The notes beneath the pieces are model-generated. The model saw nothing but the letters and a program-made list of their open reading frames with translations. It was not told the origin of the DNA and searched no databases. The position numbers and the translations under genes are program-made. A DNA stretch of 64,000 bases from Meghimatium bilineatum. Its lineage: Eukaryota; Mollusca; Gastropoda; Stylommatophora; Philomycidae. The stretch is taken from assembly GCA_034231615.1 (NCBI GenBank), contig CM067315.1, positions 33,416,156-33,480,155 on the forward strand, read 5' to 3'. Position 1 is the stretch's first letter; each line of letters begins with the position of its first letter. Positions 1 to 59,471 of this stretch are shown one piece after another.

Positions 1-409
1 TGATGTTCCTGTCAGGTATTACTATTCCTGCATCAGTTGGGCCTTCCTCTCCTTTGGACCCATCTGTGAATACTTTTAGACTATTTATTGTTCTATCATT
101 TATGTGGTTTATTGCTCTATTTTTAGCTGAATCTCTATTTTGGTGTTTTTTCCCTATATAAGATAAGGAAATGTCAGTTTCTGGTGATATTAATTCCCAA
201 GGGGGCATTATTGCTTTATATTGGTTTTGATTACATATTAAATCTCTAAGCTCTGGTATTTGGTCAAGCTCTGCATTTGATCGCCAACCTGCTGGTGTTC
301 GGTAGCTTTCAATTGAGAACTTGCCTGTGTTATCAAAGCTATTAAATGATTTATATGCAGGATGTGTGGTATGTCCTGGTTTCCCCGGACACGTCCTCTT
401 TTTATACAC
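1..409 (-). pseudogene. LINE RNase H fragment cut by the window edge
   Basis: It is equivalent to 3239-3647 of the next array copy and carries the VFTDGSKG piece. The downstream part lies outside the window. Confidence 0.8.
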
Positions 410-1239
410 CTGTCCGGGCGTCCGGACGGCTTTGCAGAAAAATGGCTTTTGTCCGGATTTTTCTCCGTCCCCGACCGTCCGTCCGTCCCCGATCGATCGA
501 TACTTTCTTACTTACTTTCTTCGTGCTATATACTTTAATAGATTAAGTATAGTGAAATAAACACGAGCGCCACCTATATTTAGCTCAATATTAACATTAG
601 CCATCAGAACTTCTGGTTCCGTTAGCCTTCAATTTTTCGTAAACATAACGCATTTCGCATAGCGTTAAAATAACGCATTTCGCATAACAATAAAAACACT
701 ATTGTTGACGTCAGCTTTTGTCAACCTCTCTCCTCCTTCCTCTTTTCGACAACTGCCACATGTTTTCCGACACGCGATCCCTCTTAATTGTTGACGTAAT
801 TTCTGGGTAGTCCCTTTGCAGTTTACTGGGACTGGGTAGTCCCATTGTTCATTTGGTGTGTGATCGGTTAAAATACGTGCAAGTGTAACTTTTAACGTGA
901 CTAACAATACGTACGCCTCACTACCTCTACCTTTACAAAGTCAATGTCAAATAATAACAGCTGTTGCTGTTGTAGATATCCACATGATGACGAGTAATTC
1001 TATTCTTGTCTGCACACGGCAATTCTTTTAAAAAAAGTGCAGGTCTTCTGAAGTTGACTTAGTGATTCATACAGTAAGTTAGTGACTAAGGATGTCTGTA
1101 ACAGTTTTTTTTTGCCTGGCAGTTGAAAGGTAAGGGCAGTCAATAAGGAAGTGTCCACTGTTTCGTTGGGATTAGAGTAGTGTCGTGTCTACAAATGTGC
1201 AGTTGCTGGGAGGGGGGGTGGGGGTTGATACGGTTTAAA

Positions 1240-1412
1240 TGGCTATTCCACCGAAGACGGATGTGTCGGGCCATAAGCGCAAATAAAACTGCTACACAAC
1301 GCATTTCCATTCTCTGGACTACATCCTGCTGAAAATCTAGTAGGACAATGGTAATACTACAAGGGAGATCCAACAGGAGTTTGAGAATGAACGCTGAAGA
1401 AGAAGAAGAAAT
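1240..1412 (+). repeat. SINE-like element (family A), array copy 1; also 4478-4650 and 7716-7888
   Basis: It contains the family core ATTCTCTGGACTACATCCTG followed by a GGACAATGGT-type block and AGTTTGAGAATGAACGC, then a GAA-rich tail (GAAGAAGAAG). The same core recurs at least a dozen times in this window on both strands, which marks a dispersed non-autonomous repeat. Confidence 0.75.
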
Positions 1413-1952
1413 GGCTATTGATTTTTGCGTGTCCTGTTCGAAACTGAAAGATAAGGGATTGGTTTTTCCTGCAGTTTGTTTATGTTGTCATTGTCTTTTG
1501 GCCGTGTCATTTCACTAAATGCAGTTTGACCAGACAGCACATTTACCCATCTGTTCAGCCAGATTTCTCCAGTGTTGTTTTTGAGAATATGTTTGACTGT
1601 CGCATACTACAAAGTCTTTGCTTGTGTTATTTTGAGGTGCCTCTTTTTTGCAAGTCCGTCACTACTTTGTTTATTGTTATATCGCTATTTCCATGGATCA
1701 ATTGCATGGTCACACTTATTGGATATGTGGGGATAAAACTGTGCATTCTCTTGTTATGCGGAGAATGTCTAGATTTTCATTTGGGGTATGTTTAAGTGCT
1801 TCCAAAACTGACATAGAGTCTATAAAAATGACTATGAAAAAAACTTGCCACCCTGCCTAATAGTTGCTGCTGCTTAGTATATAAAACGTTATCTTCATCC
1901 CCAACGGCATGTCGTTACCATTTGACTAGGGTTACCATACGTCCTGGTTTCC

Positions 1953-3610
1953 TTGTTTGTTTGTTTGTTGTTTGTTAAATGGGGGATTAAGCCTCTTAGC
2001 TGAGGCACGACCCTTTCAACCTAAGACAGAAGTCTATTTTGGTTATATCAGGCCGTATTAGCTTTTATCTAAATGTGACCTAATGGCCTGGGTGTTTGGA
2101 AAGCTGTGCGTGCTATTGCTATGTATTATCTATATTGCTAGGTGGAGTTGATGTTTATTTGTGGCCAAGATGCCTTTTATCTAAGTGTGACCTATGGTCT
2201 GGGCGAATTGAGAACCGTGCGCGCTATTATTGCAAAAGAATGTTATGTTGCTAGTTGTATTAAACTGTTTATTTCCGGTGGTATTGCTTTTTTAATTTAA
2301 GAGTGACACTAATGCCTGGGGGAGTTTGAAAAACCATGCGTGCGATTATGCCAAAAATTGTCCATATTGCCAGTCGTATCCTGTGGTGAGCGTTCCTCGG
2401 TTGTTATTTGTTGAAAGCTGTGGAGAGAGACATGTAGAAAGACTGATGACAAACAATGACTTATTTTGTTTTTGACTTGCTTAGATTTTTTAATTAGGGC
2501 TTTAGTCCTGGTTATAAATTGTTTAATTAGTTTTAGCCTATCTGGTGGTACATCATGGCCCAGAACCTTTTCTAATTTATATGGTATTTTATTGTTTAGG
2601 TAGAAATCTTTTAGGTCTTGCCTATGATGGTTGTATTTATGACAATGGAGTAGGAAATGATCTATTGTATTTTCCTCTTCACAGTCTTCACATATTGGTT
2701 CAAGTATATAATGTAATGATTTTCCCAGTCTAAGTCGTGGTAGTTTCCTATTGGCAGGGATTTTCAGCTTTTCCTTTATTTGAGTGGTCCTAGTGGGTCC
2801 TTTTAGCATTGCATGTGCATGTCTTCCTTTTGCACTGTTGTCCCATTTTTCTGTCCATTCCTTAAGTATTATGTCCTTTATTATGCTTCTGGTTTCCGAT
2901 CTGCCAAGTCCTACCTGGATTTCTGTTCCTTGTGTTCGTCCTTTCTTGGCTTCCTTGTCCGCTGCTTCATTTCCTGGTATTCCGACATGGGCTGGAATCC
3001 ACATTACATTAACCCTCGTACCAACGTGAACTAGGTTTGTTGTTATGCGTGGTATATCTTCTACTATATCTGGCCTGTGGCTGTCATGTTTATTTTGAAT
3101 AGCCTGGACTGATGATAATGAGTCAGTCAGGATTGTTAAATTTTTAGGTGGGTTATCATTTATTATTTCTAGTGCTTTTAGAATTGCAACTAGTTCAGCC
3201 GTGAATATTGATGTATGTTCTGATTATAAAGCTCTTATTGATGTTCCTGTCAGGTATTACTATTCCTGCATCAGTTGGGCCTTCCTCTCCTTTGGACCCA
3301 TCTGTGAATACTTTTAGACTATTTATTGTTCTATCATTTATGTGGTTTATTGCTCTATTTTTAGCCGAATCTCTATTTTGGTGTTTTTTCCCTATATAAG
3401 ATAAGGAAATGTCAGTTTCTGGTGATATTAATTCCCAAGGGGGCATTATTGCTTTATATTGGTTTTGATTACATATTAAATCTCTAAGCTCTGGTATTTG
3501 GTCAAGCTCTGCATTTGATCGCCAACCTGCTGGTGTTCGGTAGCTTTCAATTGAGAACTTGCCTGTGTTATCAAAGCTATTAAATGATTTATATGCAGGA
3601 TGTGTGGTAT
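1953..3610 (-). mobile_element. 5'-truncated LINE insertion inside the tandem unit, with target-site duplication
   Basis: The insertion is bounded by the direct repeat GTCCTGGTTTCC at 1941-1952 and 3611-3622. On the minus strand it ends in a CAAACAAACAA-type tail (seen on + as TTGTTTGTTTG from 1953). It carries the RNase H and C-terminal part of a non-LTR retrotransposon. Removing it rejoins a TACCATACGTCC-type repeat to its other half with its GGACACGTCC stretch. The identical insertion recurs at 5191-6848, and its right part at 1-372. Confidence 0.85.
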
Positions 3611-3647
3611 GTCCTGGTTTCCCCGGACACGTCCTCTTTTTATACAC
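2309..3647 (-). pseudogene. Broken LINE RNase H and C-terminal region (array copy 1/2)
   Basis: Two minus-strand reading pieces belong together. The upstream one (3647-3195) contains VFTDGSKG, the first acidic motif of RNase H. The next frame carries SIFTAELVAILKALE, and the last piece (3004-2309) has WIPAHVGIPGNEAADKEAKK, the final RNase H motif. A Cys/His cluster follows (CEDC, then HFLLHC). The frame changes near 3220 between the first motif and SIFTAEL, so the protein cannot be made. No endonuclease or reverse transcriptase domain is present. Confidence 0.88.
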
Positions 3648-5190
3648 CTGTCCGGGCGTCCGGACGGCTTTGCAGAAAAATGGCTTTTGTCCGGATTTTT
3701 CTCCGTCCCCGACCGTCCGTCCGTCCCCGATCGATCGATACTTTCTTACTTACTTTCTTCGTGCTATATACTTTAATAGATTAAGTATAGTGAAATAAAC
3801 ACGAGCGCCACCTATATTTAGCTCAATATTAACATTAGCCATCAGAACTTCTGGTTCCGTTAGCCTTCACTTTTTCGTAAACATAACGCATTTCGCATAG
3901 CGTTAAAATAACGCATTTCGCATAACAATAAAAACACTATTGTTGACGTCAGCTTTTGTCAACCTCTCTCCTCCTTCCTCTTTTCGACAACTGCCACATG
4001 TTTTCCGACACGCGATCCCTCTTAATTGTTGACGTAATTTCTGGGTATTCCCTTTGCAGTTTACTGGGACTGGGTAGTCCCATTGTTCATTTGGTGTGTG
4101 ATCGGTTAAAATACGTGCAAGTGTAACTTTTAACGTGACTAACAATACGTACGCCTCACTACCTCTACCTTTACAAAGTCAATGTCAAATAATAACAGCT
4201 GTTGCTGTTGTAGATATCCACATGATGACGAGTAATTCTATTCTTGTCTGCACACGGCAATTCTTTTAAAAAAAGTGCAGGTCTTCTGAAGTTGACTTAG
4301 TGATTCATACAGTAAGTTAGTGACTAAGGATGTCTGTAACAGTTTTTTTTTGCCTGGCAGTTGAAAGGTAAGGGCAGTCAATAAGGAAGTGTCCACTGTT
4401 TCGTTGGGATTAGAGTAGTGTCGTGTCTACAAATGTGCAGTTGCTGGGAGGGGGGGTGGGGGTTGATACGGTTTAAATGGCTATTCCACCGAAGACGGAT
4501 GTGTCGGGCCATAAGCGCAAATAAAACTGCTACACAACGCATTTCCATTCTCTGGACTACATCCTGCTGAAAATCTAGTAGGACAATGGTAATACTACAA
4601 GGGAGATCCAACAGGAGTTTGAGAATGAACGCTGAAGAAGAAGAAGAAATGGCTATTGATTTTTGCGTGTCCTGTTCGAAACTGAAAGATAAGGGATTGG
4701 TTTTTCCTGCAGTTTGTTTATGTTGTCATTGTCTTTTGGCCGTGTCATTTCACTAAATGCAGTTTGACCAGACAGCACATTTACCCATCTGTTCAGCCAG
4801 ATTTCTCCAGTGTTGTTTTTGAGAATATGTTTGACTGTCGCATACTACAAAGTCTTTGCTTGTGTTATTTTGAGGTGCCTCTTTTTTGCAAGTCCGTCAC
4901 TACTTTGTTTATTGTTATATCGCTATTTCCATGGATCAATTGCATGGTCACACTTATTGGATATGTGGGGATAAAACTGTGCATTCTCTTGTTATGCGGA
5001 GAATGTCTAGATTTTCATTTGGGGTATGTTTAAGTGCTTCCAAAACTGACATAGAGTCTATAAAAATGACTATGAAAAAAACTTGCCACCCTGCCTAATA
5101 GTTGCTGCTGCTTAGTATATAAAACGTTATCTTCATCCCCAACGGCATGTCGTTACCATTTGACTAGGGTTACCATACGTCCTGGTTTCC

Positions 5191-6848
5191 TTGTTTGTTT
5201 GTTTGTTGTTTGTTAAATGGGGGATTAAGCCTCTTAGCTGAGGCACGACCCTTTCAACCTAAGACAGAAGTCTATTTTGGTTATATCAGGCCGTATTAGC
5301 TTTTATCTAAATGTGACCTAATGGCCTGGGTGTTTGGAAAGCTGTGCGTGCTATTGCTATGTATTATCTATATTGCTAGGTGGAGTTGATGTTTATTTGT
5401 GGCCAAGATGCCTTTTATCTAAGTGTGACCTATGGTCTGGGCGAATTGAGAACCGTGCGCGCTATTATTGCAAAAGAATGTTATGTTGCTAGTTGTATTA
5501 AACTGTTTATTTCCGGTGGTATTGCTTTTTTAATTTAAGAGTGACACTAATGCCTGGGGGAGTTTGAAAAACCATGCGTGCGATTATGCCAAAAATTGTC
5601 CATATTGCCAGTCGTATCCTGTGGTGAGCGTTCCTCGGTTGTTATTTGTTGAAAGCTGTGGAGAGAGACATGTAGAAAGACTGATGACAAACAATGACTT
5701 ATTTTGTTTTTGACTTGCTTAGATTTTTTAATTAGGGCTTTAGTCCTGGTTATAAATTGTTTAATTAGTTTTAGCCTATCTGGTGGTACATCATGGCCCA
5801 GAACCTTTTCTAATTTATATGGTATTTTATTGTTTAGGTAGAAATCTTTTAGGTCTTGCCTATGATGGTTGTATTTATGACAATGGAGTAGGAAATGATC
5901 TATTGTATTTTCCTCTTCACAGTCTTCACATATTGGTTCAAGTATATAATGTAATGATTTTCCCAGTCTAAGTCGTGGTAGTTTCCTATTGGCAGGGATT
6001 TTCAGCTTTTCCTTTATTTGAGTGGTCCTAGTGGGTCCTTTTAGCATTGCATGTGCATGTCTTCCTTTTGCACTGTTGTCCCATTTTTCTGTCCATTCCT
6101 TAAGTATTATGTCCTTTATTATGCTTCTGGTTTCCGATCTGCCAAGTCCTACCTGGATTTCTGTTCCTTGTGTTCGTCCTTTCTTGGCTTCCTTGTCCGC
6201 TGCTTCATTTCCTGGTATTCCGACATGGGCTGGAATCCACATTACATTAACCCTCGTACCAACGTGAACTAGGTTTGTTGTTATGCGTGGTATATCTTCT
6301 ACTATATCTGGCCTGTGGCTGTCATGTTTATTTTGAATAGCCTGGACTGATGATAATGAGTCAGTCAGGATTGTTAAATTTTTAGGTGGGTTATCATTTA
6401 TTATTTCTAGTGCTTTTAGAATTGCAACTAGTTCAGCCGTGAATATTGATGTATGTTCTGATTATAAAGCTCTTATTGATGTTCCTGTCAGGTATTACTA
6501 TTCCTGCATCAGTTGGGCCTTCCTCTCCTTTGGACCCATCTGTGAATACTTTTAGACTATTTATTGTTCTATCATTTATGTGGTTTATTGCTCTATTTTT
6601 AGCCGAATCTCTATTTTGGTGTTTTTTCCCTATATAAGATAAGGAAATGTCAGTTTCTGGTGATATTAATTCCCAAGGGGGCATTATTGCTTTATATTGG
6701 TTTTGATTACATATTAAATCTCTAAGCTCTGGTATTTGGTCAAGCTCTGCATTTGATCGCCAACCTGCTGGTGTTCGGTAGCTTTCAATTGAGAACTTGC
6801 CTGTGTTATCAAAGCTATTAAATGATTTATATGCAGGATGTGTGGTAT
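5191..6848 (-). mobile_element. Second array copy of the truncated LINE insertion
   Basis: Same content and borders as the 1953-3610 insertion, shifted by 3238 bases, with the same target-site duplication and the same frame break, so it arose by duplication and not by a new insertion. Confidence 0.85.
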
Positions 6849-6885
6849 GTCCTGGTTTCCCCGGACACGTCCTCTTTTTATACAC
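5547..6885 (-). pseudogene. Broken LINE RNase H region (array copy 2/3)
   Basis: It carries the same two reading pieces as 2309-3647 (VFTDGSKG upstream, WIPAHVGIPGNEAAD downstream) and the same frame change. It confirms that the element was already dead when the array expanded. Confidence 0.88.
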
Positions 6886-8313
6886 CTGTCCGGGCGTCCG
6901 GACGGCTTTGCAGAAAAATGGCTTTTGTCCGGATTTTTCTCCGTCCCCGACCGTCCGTCCGTCCCCGATCGATCGATACTTTCTTACTTACTTTCTTCGT
7001 GCTATATACTTTAATAGATTAAGTATAGTGAAATAAACACGAGCGCCACCTATATTTAGCTCAATATTAACATTAGCCATCAGAACTTCTGGTTCCGTTA
7101 GCCTTCACTTTTTCGTAAACATAACGCATTTCGCATAGCGTTAAAATAACGCATTTCGCATAACAATAAAAACACTATTGTTGACGTCAGCTTTTGTCAA
7201 CCTCTCTCCTCCTTCCTCTTTTCGACAACTGCCACATGTTTTCCGACACGCGATCCCTCTTAATTGTTGACGTAATTTCTGGGTATTCCCTTTGCAGTTT
7301 ACTGGGACTGGGTAGTCCCATTGTTCATTTGGTGTGTGATCGGTTAAAATACGTGCAAGTGTAACTTTTAACGTGACTAACAATACGTACGCCTCACTAC
7401 CTCTACCTTTACAAAGTCAATGTCAAATAATAACAGCTGTTGCTGTTGTAGATATCCACATGATGACGAGTAATTCTATTCTTGTCTGCACACGGCAATT
7501 CTTTTAAAAAAAGTGCAGGTCTTCTGAAGTTGACTTAGTGATTCATACAGTAAGTTAGTGACTAAGGATGTCTGTAACAGTTTTTTTTTGCCTGGCAGTT
7601 GAAAGGTAAGGGCAGTCAATAAGGAAGTGTCCACTGTTTCGTTGGGATTAGAGTAGTGTCGTGTCTACAAATGTGCAGTTGCTGGGAGGGGGGGTGGGGG
7701 TTGATACGGTTTAAATGGCTATTCCACCGAAGACGGATGTGTCGGGCCATAAGCGCAAATAAAACTGCTACACAACGCATTTCCATTCTCTGGACTACAT
7801 CCTGCTGAAAATCTAGTAGGACAATGGTAATACTACAAGGGAGATCCAACAGGAGTTTGAGAATGAACGCTGAAGAAGAAGAAGAAATGGCTATTGATTT
7901 TTGCGTGTCCTGTTCGAAACTGAAAGATAAGGGATTGGTTTTTCCTGCAGTTTGTTTATGTTGTCATTGTCTTTTGGCCGTGTCATTTCACTAAATGCAG
8001 TTTGACCAGACAGCACATTTACCCATCTGTTCAGCCAGATTTCTCCAGTGTTGTTTTTGAGAATATGTTTGACTGTCGCATACTACAAAGTCTTTGCTTG
8101 TGTTATTTTGAGGTGCCTCTTTTTTGCAAGTCCGTCACTACTTTGTTTATTGTTATATCGCTATTTCCATGGATCAATTGCATGGTCACACGTATTGGAT
8201 ATGTGGGGATAAAACTGTGCATTCTCTTGTTATGCGGAGAATGTCTAGATTTTCATTTGGGGTATGTTTAAGTGCTTCCAAAACTGACATAGAGTCTATA
8301 AAAATGACTATGA

Positions 8314-9777
8314 TGATTTTTGTTCTATGGAATCAACCGGTTGGTGTATTAACTCAATGACTGTCTTGATGACCTAAGCATCTGCTTCATAATTTGAACA
8401 ATTTTCACCACAAGAGTCACATAACTCGTAGGCAGATCCATCAAGGTATCGTATACAAATGTCTTCTCCTGCAAAACAGGTGCAAATTCGATTCATCAGT
8501 GTATGCCTTTATTGCTGTTAATGAGTAACTATTTATGTTTTTTTAGGGGGCACAAATCCTCAGGTTTGTTAGACTTACGTAAAACACAGGTTTATATATC
8601 GCTTCAATGAGACACGACAGACTGTAACTAAAACTAGTAGGAATGATGCGCACACAAGAAATCATACAAATTACAATACACAGATCATATTCAACGTTTC
8701 AACCAAAAGGTCTTTATCAAGACACACACAAAACATCAAAAGACGACGAATGTAAAAATTATCAAAACAAACAAACGTATCCAACGAAAATATGGAAATG
8801 AGATACATATCAGTTTAGTCAGTAAAGTCAGTTTGCAAGGCACTCTCGCTGCAGCTGAGACATTAGGCAGGGCCCGGGTCCACTAAAGGTAGAGATGTTC
8901 CTCCTCACCACTCAGGATTCTCTGTGTGGTGGTCTAGATTAGACATGAAAGTCTGGTAGACAAGAAAAGAGAAAGAAAGAGAGACCTGGTTATATCGTCA
9001 AGCACACGGTCGTTCCCATAGCATGCTCTGTTTAAAGCAGATTTACATCGTGAAGGTATTGCTATGGGCAAGTTTGTACATGATGTCTTTTTGCAAGAAG
9101 CTTACTATCTGCTGGACAGTAGCTCCGCGGCAATCAGCTGCACCTAGATTGTGAGAGGCTGTGTGAAACACTTCACACAAGTCTTTATACTGTAAGCGAA
9201 ACGTCCAGTCCCTACATATTCCGGCCACACCCAATAATAGTAGTTATTCACATACATAGATAGTCCTGTTGCTCTAGTTGAAAAAAATGCGGATATAAGC
9301 CTAATATAATGTGCGTTAAAATACTTTGTTGGAACCTATTTACCCGAGAATCGTGGACACACATAGGGCTATGTGTCATACATTTAATCCAGGTATCCAA
9401 TAATTAAATTGGAGCAAATTACATTCTTCATGAATAAAATATTTCTAACTAGTAGGCCTTACAATTAACAAGGAATTGTGTCTGTTTAAGAAACTGCAAT
9501 AACTGCAGAACTTTTAAATGATCAAAACCTGGGGACATGTAAAATATAAGATCACATGCATAAATATGTGTTATTACGAGCCCGGATTATTTATATATTA
9601 AATGGGGTTGATGTAATTTGAATTGATATAAAAGTAGTTGATGTAATTGAAGCTGATGTAAATAGAATTGATATAAATATAGTTGATGCAATTGGAGTTG
9701 ATTTAAATGGAATTGATGTAAATGGAGTGATGTAAATTGATTTGAACTTATAAATATATTATATCTTGTTAAAGTTA
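8314..9777. other. Non-coding flank upstream of the GH31 gene
   Basis: No convincing gene. 8690-8750 holds a CAACGTTTCAACCAAAAGGT motif that recurs, in variant forms, near 14950, 19825 and 53000, so it is part of a dispersed repeat. 9600-9755 is a weak run of GTTGATGTAAATTGAATT-like units of about 18 bases. An AT-rich TATAAATATATTATA lies near 9749, some 55 bases before the ATG; it could be part of the promoter or just AT-rich repeat. Confidence 0.5.
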
Positions 9778-9804
9778 TGAACTTTCAATCTAAGGTCACA
9801 CTCC

Positions 9805-55895
<46,091 letters not shown>

Positions 55896-56349
55896 AATTT
55901 TGCCCACAGCAGAAACGGAGACTAGATCTCATAGGTATACAGCTAGAGACACATCTGGATGTTACATGGAAAAACCAGAGACAACCAGAGACAGATTTAA
56001 ATATAATGGCTTCAAGATATTAATATGTTAACTACGCATGCATGTCAAGTAATAGATATTGTCTGTATTTACACTGTATTATAAAATACTTGGAATTAAT
56101 TGAATATGTCCATGTTGTCCTTTGTTTTTGTTGTATAGATCTTCAGGAATTATGAACAATTAGCTCTTACTTCCTATTTGCAATTGGTGGTTTTGCCAAA
56201 GCTTTATTTCATACACAGACGGCTAGCTGTTAGAGGTGTACAGTGTTTTGAGAAGTCTCCTACTTAGAACTGGTATTAACCTAAAGACTGCTGAAAGTTT
56301 ACAGAGCAGTAATAATTCCAGTGCTGTTATAACACTGGTGAAACATGAA

Positions 56350-56870
56350 CTGTGTATAGACGTCTTGTGAAGAAACTCAATTACTTTCACACAACTTGTC
56401 TTAGAAAAGTTATGAACATCATGTGGCAAGACAAGTTTCTAGATAACACTGTACTTGACAGATCTGGTATCTCTAGTATTGACACTATTCTGATTCAGAT
56501 TTCTTGGGCAGGTCGTGTGGTAAGTATGCCAGATCATCGTCTGCCAAAGATACCTCTCTCTAGGGTGAGTTGCAGAAGAGCATTCATTCTCAAGGTGACC
56601 AAAATAAGTGATACAAAGAATCATTAAAGACCTCACTGAAAGCCTTTAAACTAGATCAGGATACATGGGAAGAACTTGTACAAAATAGAGCTACATGGCG
56701 CTCTACAGTATCTTGTGACAAGAGGTGAAATGCAGCAGCTCAACAGTGAAGAGTAGCTAGAAAGTCACTGGTAGACCAAATACCTTATACAGTAATCATC
56801 CCATGCCGGAACTGTCCAAGTACATCTATGACCAGAATAGGGCTTACTAGCCATCTACAAACTCATAATT
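56350..56870 (+). pseudogene. LINE ORF2 C-terminus with zinc-finger-like end, downstream of the gene
   Basis: LRKVMNIMWQDKFLDNTVLD, ISWAGRVVSMPDHRLPKIPL, and at the end PCRNCPSTSMTRIGLTSHLQ THN stop. C-x2-C-x12-H-x3-H again closes the element, as at 50690-50756, so both belong to one LINE family. Frame breaks between. Confidence 0.78.
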
Positions 56871-57299
56871 AAGGATATAATTCTAACCGAATTTCTAAAC
56901 TGGATGTAACAAATGGTCATAATAAATTGTGTTGGGCAAACAACAAATTAGAGGAGGTAAACTCTAGGGGTTTTGTGATTTTTATTCTTTTCTGCAACAT
57001 GCAAAGATGGAGTCATGCGCTTCAGCTCCTCTGCCAAGCATCACAACCAGCTCTGGACATGGTCACTGGTATGGGTGGAGAATATAGCTCTGCATTCTCC
57101 ACTAATCAAGGATACTCCCAAATTATGCAGGGCTAACATGTATGCCTGATTCTGGTCTCTCAAAGGGAATTGTCATGTCTTGCACAGAATTTCTTTTCAC
57201 CAATCCCCATGTGTCACCTATTCATAAACTCCCTTGGGAGTTTGCAAACAAAAGCAAAAAAAAAAACCATGCCCAAAAGACCCATAAGTAAAATTTTTT

Positions 57300-57640
57300 A
57301 AATATCATCATCATCAAGTGCAGTCTCCACAACGAAGGTTGGTTGCAACAGATCTCCAACATCCCCCGTCTCTTGTTTTGGTGGTGCACTCTGCTAGACT
57401 GTAACCTGTTAATCTTCTGATGTTACTCTCCCACTTGTATCTCTGACCACCTCTTGCTCGCTTCCCTTTGACTTTACCCTAAAATAAGGTCTTCAATAAA
57501 GTGTCTTGTCTTTTAATATGTCCAAAATATTTTATCTACCTGATCTTTATTTCTCTTAGTGCCCCTTTATTTGTTGTCTTCTCTTTCCATGCTGTTCTCC
57601 CTATTCTCCTATATACCCACATCTCAAAGGCATCAATTCT
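57300..57640 (-). pseudogene. LINE tail remnant
   Basis: IKYFGHIKRQDTLLKTLF, KGKRARGGQRYKWESNIRRL and TKTRDGGCWRSVATNLRCGD on the minus strand; closely related to the intron 1 copy at 10800-11055. Confidence 0.8.
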
Positions 57641-58545
57641 GTCTAAAATATACACAAAATATATACACAAAATACAAAAAGAAACAAAAAAATATTACAG
57701 AATTGATAAATTTATTTATAAATTATAATCATTCAATACATAAATTGCAAAACAATAATTGAAAAATATTTGGTAAATTCTACCCATGAATTTGTATTTT
57801 TTAAATGTTTTTAAAGATCAAATTGAAGGAATCACTTTAATTACCTTATTACAAACTTTACAAAAAAAGTAATAGTAGGCATATATCTTGCCTTGGAATA
57901 CACCATCAATTCCTCAGGAAAGACTTTTAGTCAAAATATTGCAAAGAAAAATTGTTATACCACTGATGTAATGATTACATCAGCAAATATTGCTGAAAAG
58001 TTATACTGTAAGGGGAAACTGTACAAGTTGACAGTTATGGCTCGTGTCTGCAGCAGAATGTGATACAATATGCAGAAAGTGATAATATTATACACACAAT
58101 TATGATACAAAAATGTGATGCTGTAATACATGTGATAGTATAATTCACACAGTAACAATATAATACAGGATGTTATAGACACAACTGCAAGAGAAATAGG
58201 CCTAGGTATATGAATTAGCAGGACAAATGTGAAAGCCTGCTAGAATGTGTATGAAATCGTTAAGTCTTACAAAGAATTGAGACATTTGAATAGTAGACCT
58301 ATGTGTTTGTGTGTGACTATAAACATATATAGGCCCCTATGTGTATTATTATATGTATATATGAAAGCATGCCATTGCCCCGTGTATGTAAATGTGAGTC
58401 TGGAAAAGCCAATGAAAGTTGCAAAATTTGTTTTTAAATTATGTACACAAAAAAACAACATATCAAGCATTAGACCACAATCTGGGCACAACAAAACCAA
58501 TGATATCTAAGGATTAGATATGTATTGAGGTGCAAAAAACTTAAT
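57641..58545. other. AT-rich intergenic stretch, no gene found
   Basis: Short frames only, with no recognised domain. Confidence 0.5.
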
Positions 58546-58549
58546 ATAG

Positions 58550-59240
58550 GCCTACCAACCATTAGACTCTGGTCAATGTACAACTAACCAACCATTAGGC
58601 CTCAGTTAATGTACAACGAATCAACCATTAGGCCCCAGTCAATGTACGACAAATCAACCATTAGACCTCGGTCAATGTACAATGAATCAACCATTAGGCA
58701 TCGGTCAATGTACAACTAATCAACCATTAGGCCTCTGTCAATGTACAATGAATCAACTATTAGGCATATGCCGCAGTACAACAAGGTACAATGTATCAAC
58801 CATTAGACATTTATCAAGGTACAACAAGGTATAATGAAACAACCATAAGGCTTCAGTCTAGGTACAACGAATCAACCATTAGACATCTATCGAGGAACAA
58901 CAAAACCATTGTATCAATCATTTGAACTTTATGTAGGTACAACATAATCATTGTATCAATTATTTTAACTCTATCACAGGTACAACAAAACAATTATATC
59001 AACTATTTGACCTCTATCAAGGTACAACAAAACCACTGTTATCAACCACTTGCTCTTTATCAAGGTACAAAAACACCAATATAGCAACAAATAAGCCTCT
59101 ATCAGGGAGTAACAAAACAAGTGTTTCTAAAAATTACCATAGTTCTCTAACAATGTGCAACAAAACAAATGTATCCAAAAAATGTAGACTTTTATGTGAG
59201 TACACCAAAACCAAAGTATACAAAATTTAGTCCTTTAACA
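58550..59240. repeat. Degenerate 33-bp minisatellite downstream of the gene
   Basis: Units of the form AATCAACCATTAGGCCTCGG TCAATGTACAAC at a period of 33 (AATGTAC at 58575, 58608, 58641, 58674), drifting to GGTACAACAAAACCA-type units further right. Confidence 0.9.
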
Positions 59241-59471
59241 ACATGCAACAAAGCAACTTATTTCAAAACAAAATACTAGGATAAATAGAAAATATTAAAT
59301 CAAAGAATTGAAAAGTTGTGAATGCCAAAAATCACCTATGAAATGAGCGAGACAGTACAAAGGGAAAAAAAAGCACAATTTATTCTGTTACTCATCACAA
59401 AAAAATGGTTGGGTCAATGCTGCATCATTGAAAGGATAATGTTATCCACATTATATGCTTGTCATTCTTGA

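Larger units (their letters stand above)
1..8313. repeat. Direct tandem array, 3238-bp unit, about 2.6 copies
   Basis: The same sequence recurs at a constant offset of 3238 bases (for example the block at 321 returns at 3559 and 6797). Copies differ by only a few bases over kilobases. Copies 2 and 3 share variants absent from copy 1 (GGGTATTCCC against GGGTAGTCCC; GCCGAAT against GCTGAAT). The array is cut on the left by the window and stops abruptly after 8313, where copy 3 diverges from copy 1 position 1837. Each unit holds a SINE, a short SINE fragment and a 5'-truncated LINE, so the unit is a segmental duplication rather than a single element. Confidence 0.97.

Noticed and set aside
321-900. 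Small frames at 321-560, 346-546 and 665-907 repeated in each array unit
   Set aside because: They keep identical sequence only because the whole unit is duplicated; no domain, start context or coding bias.
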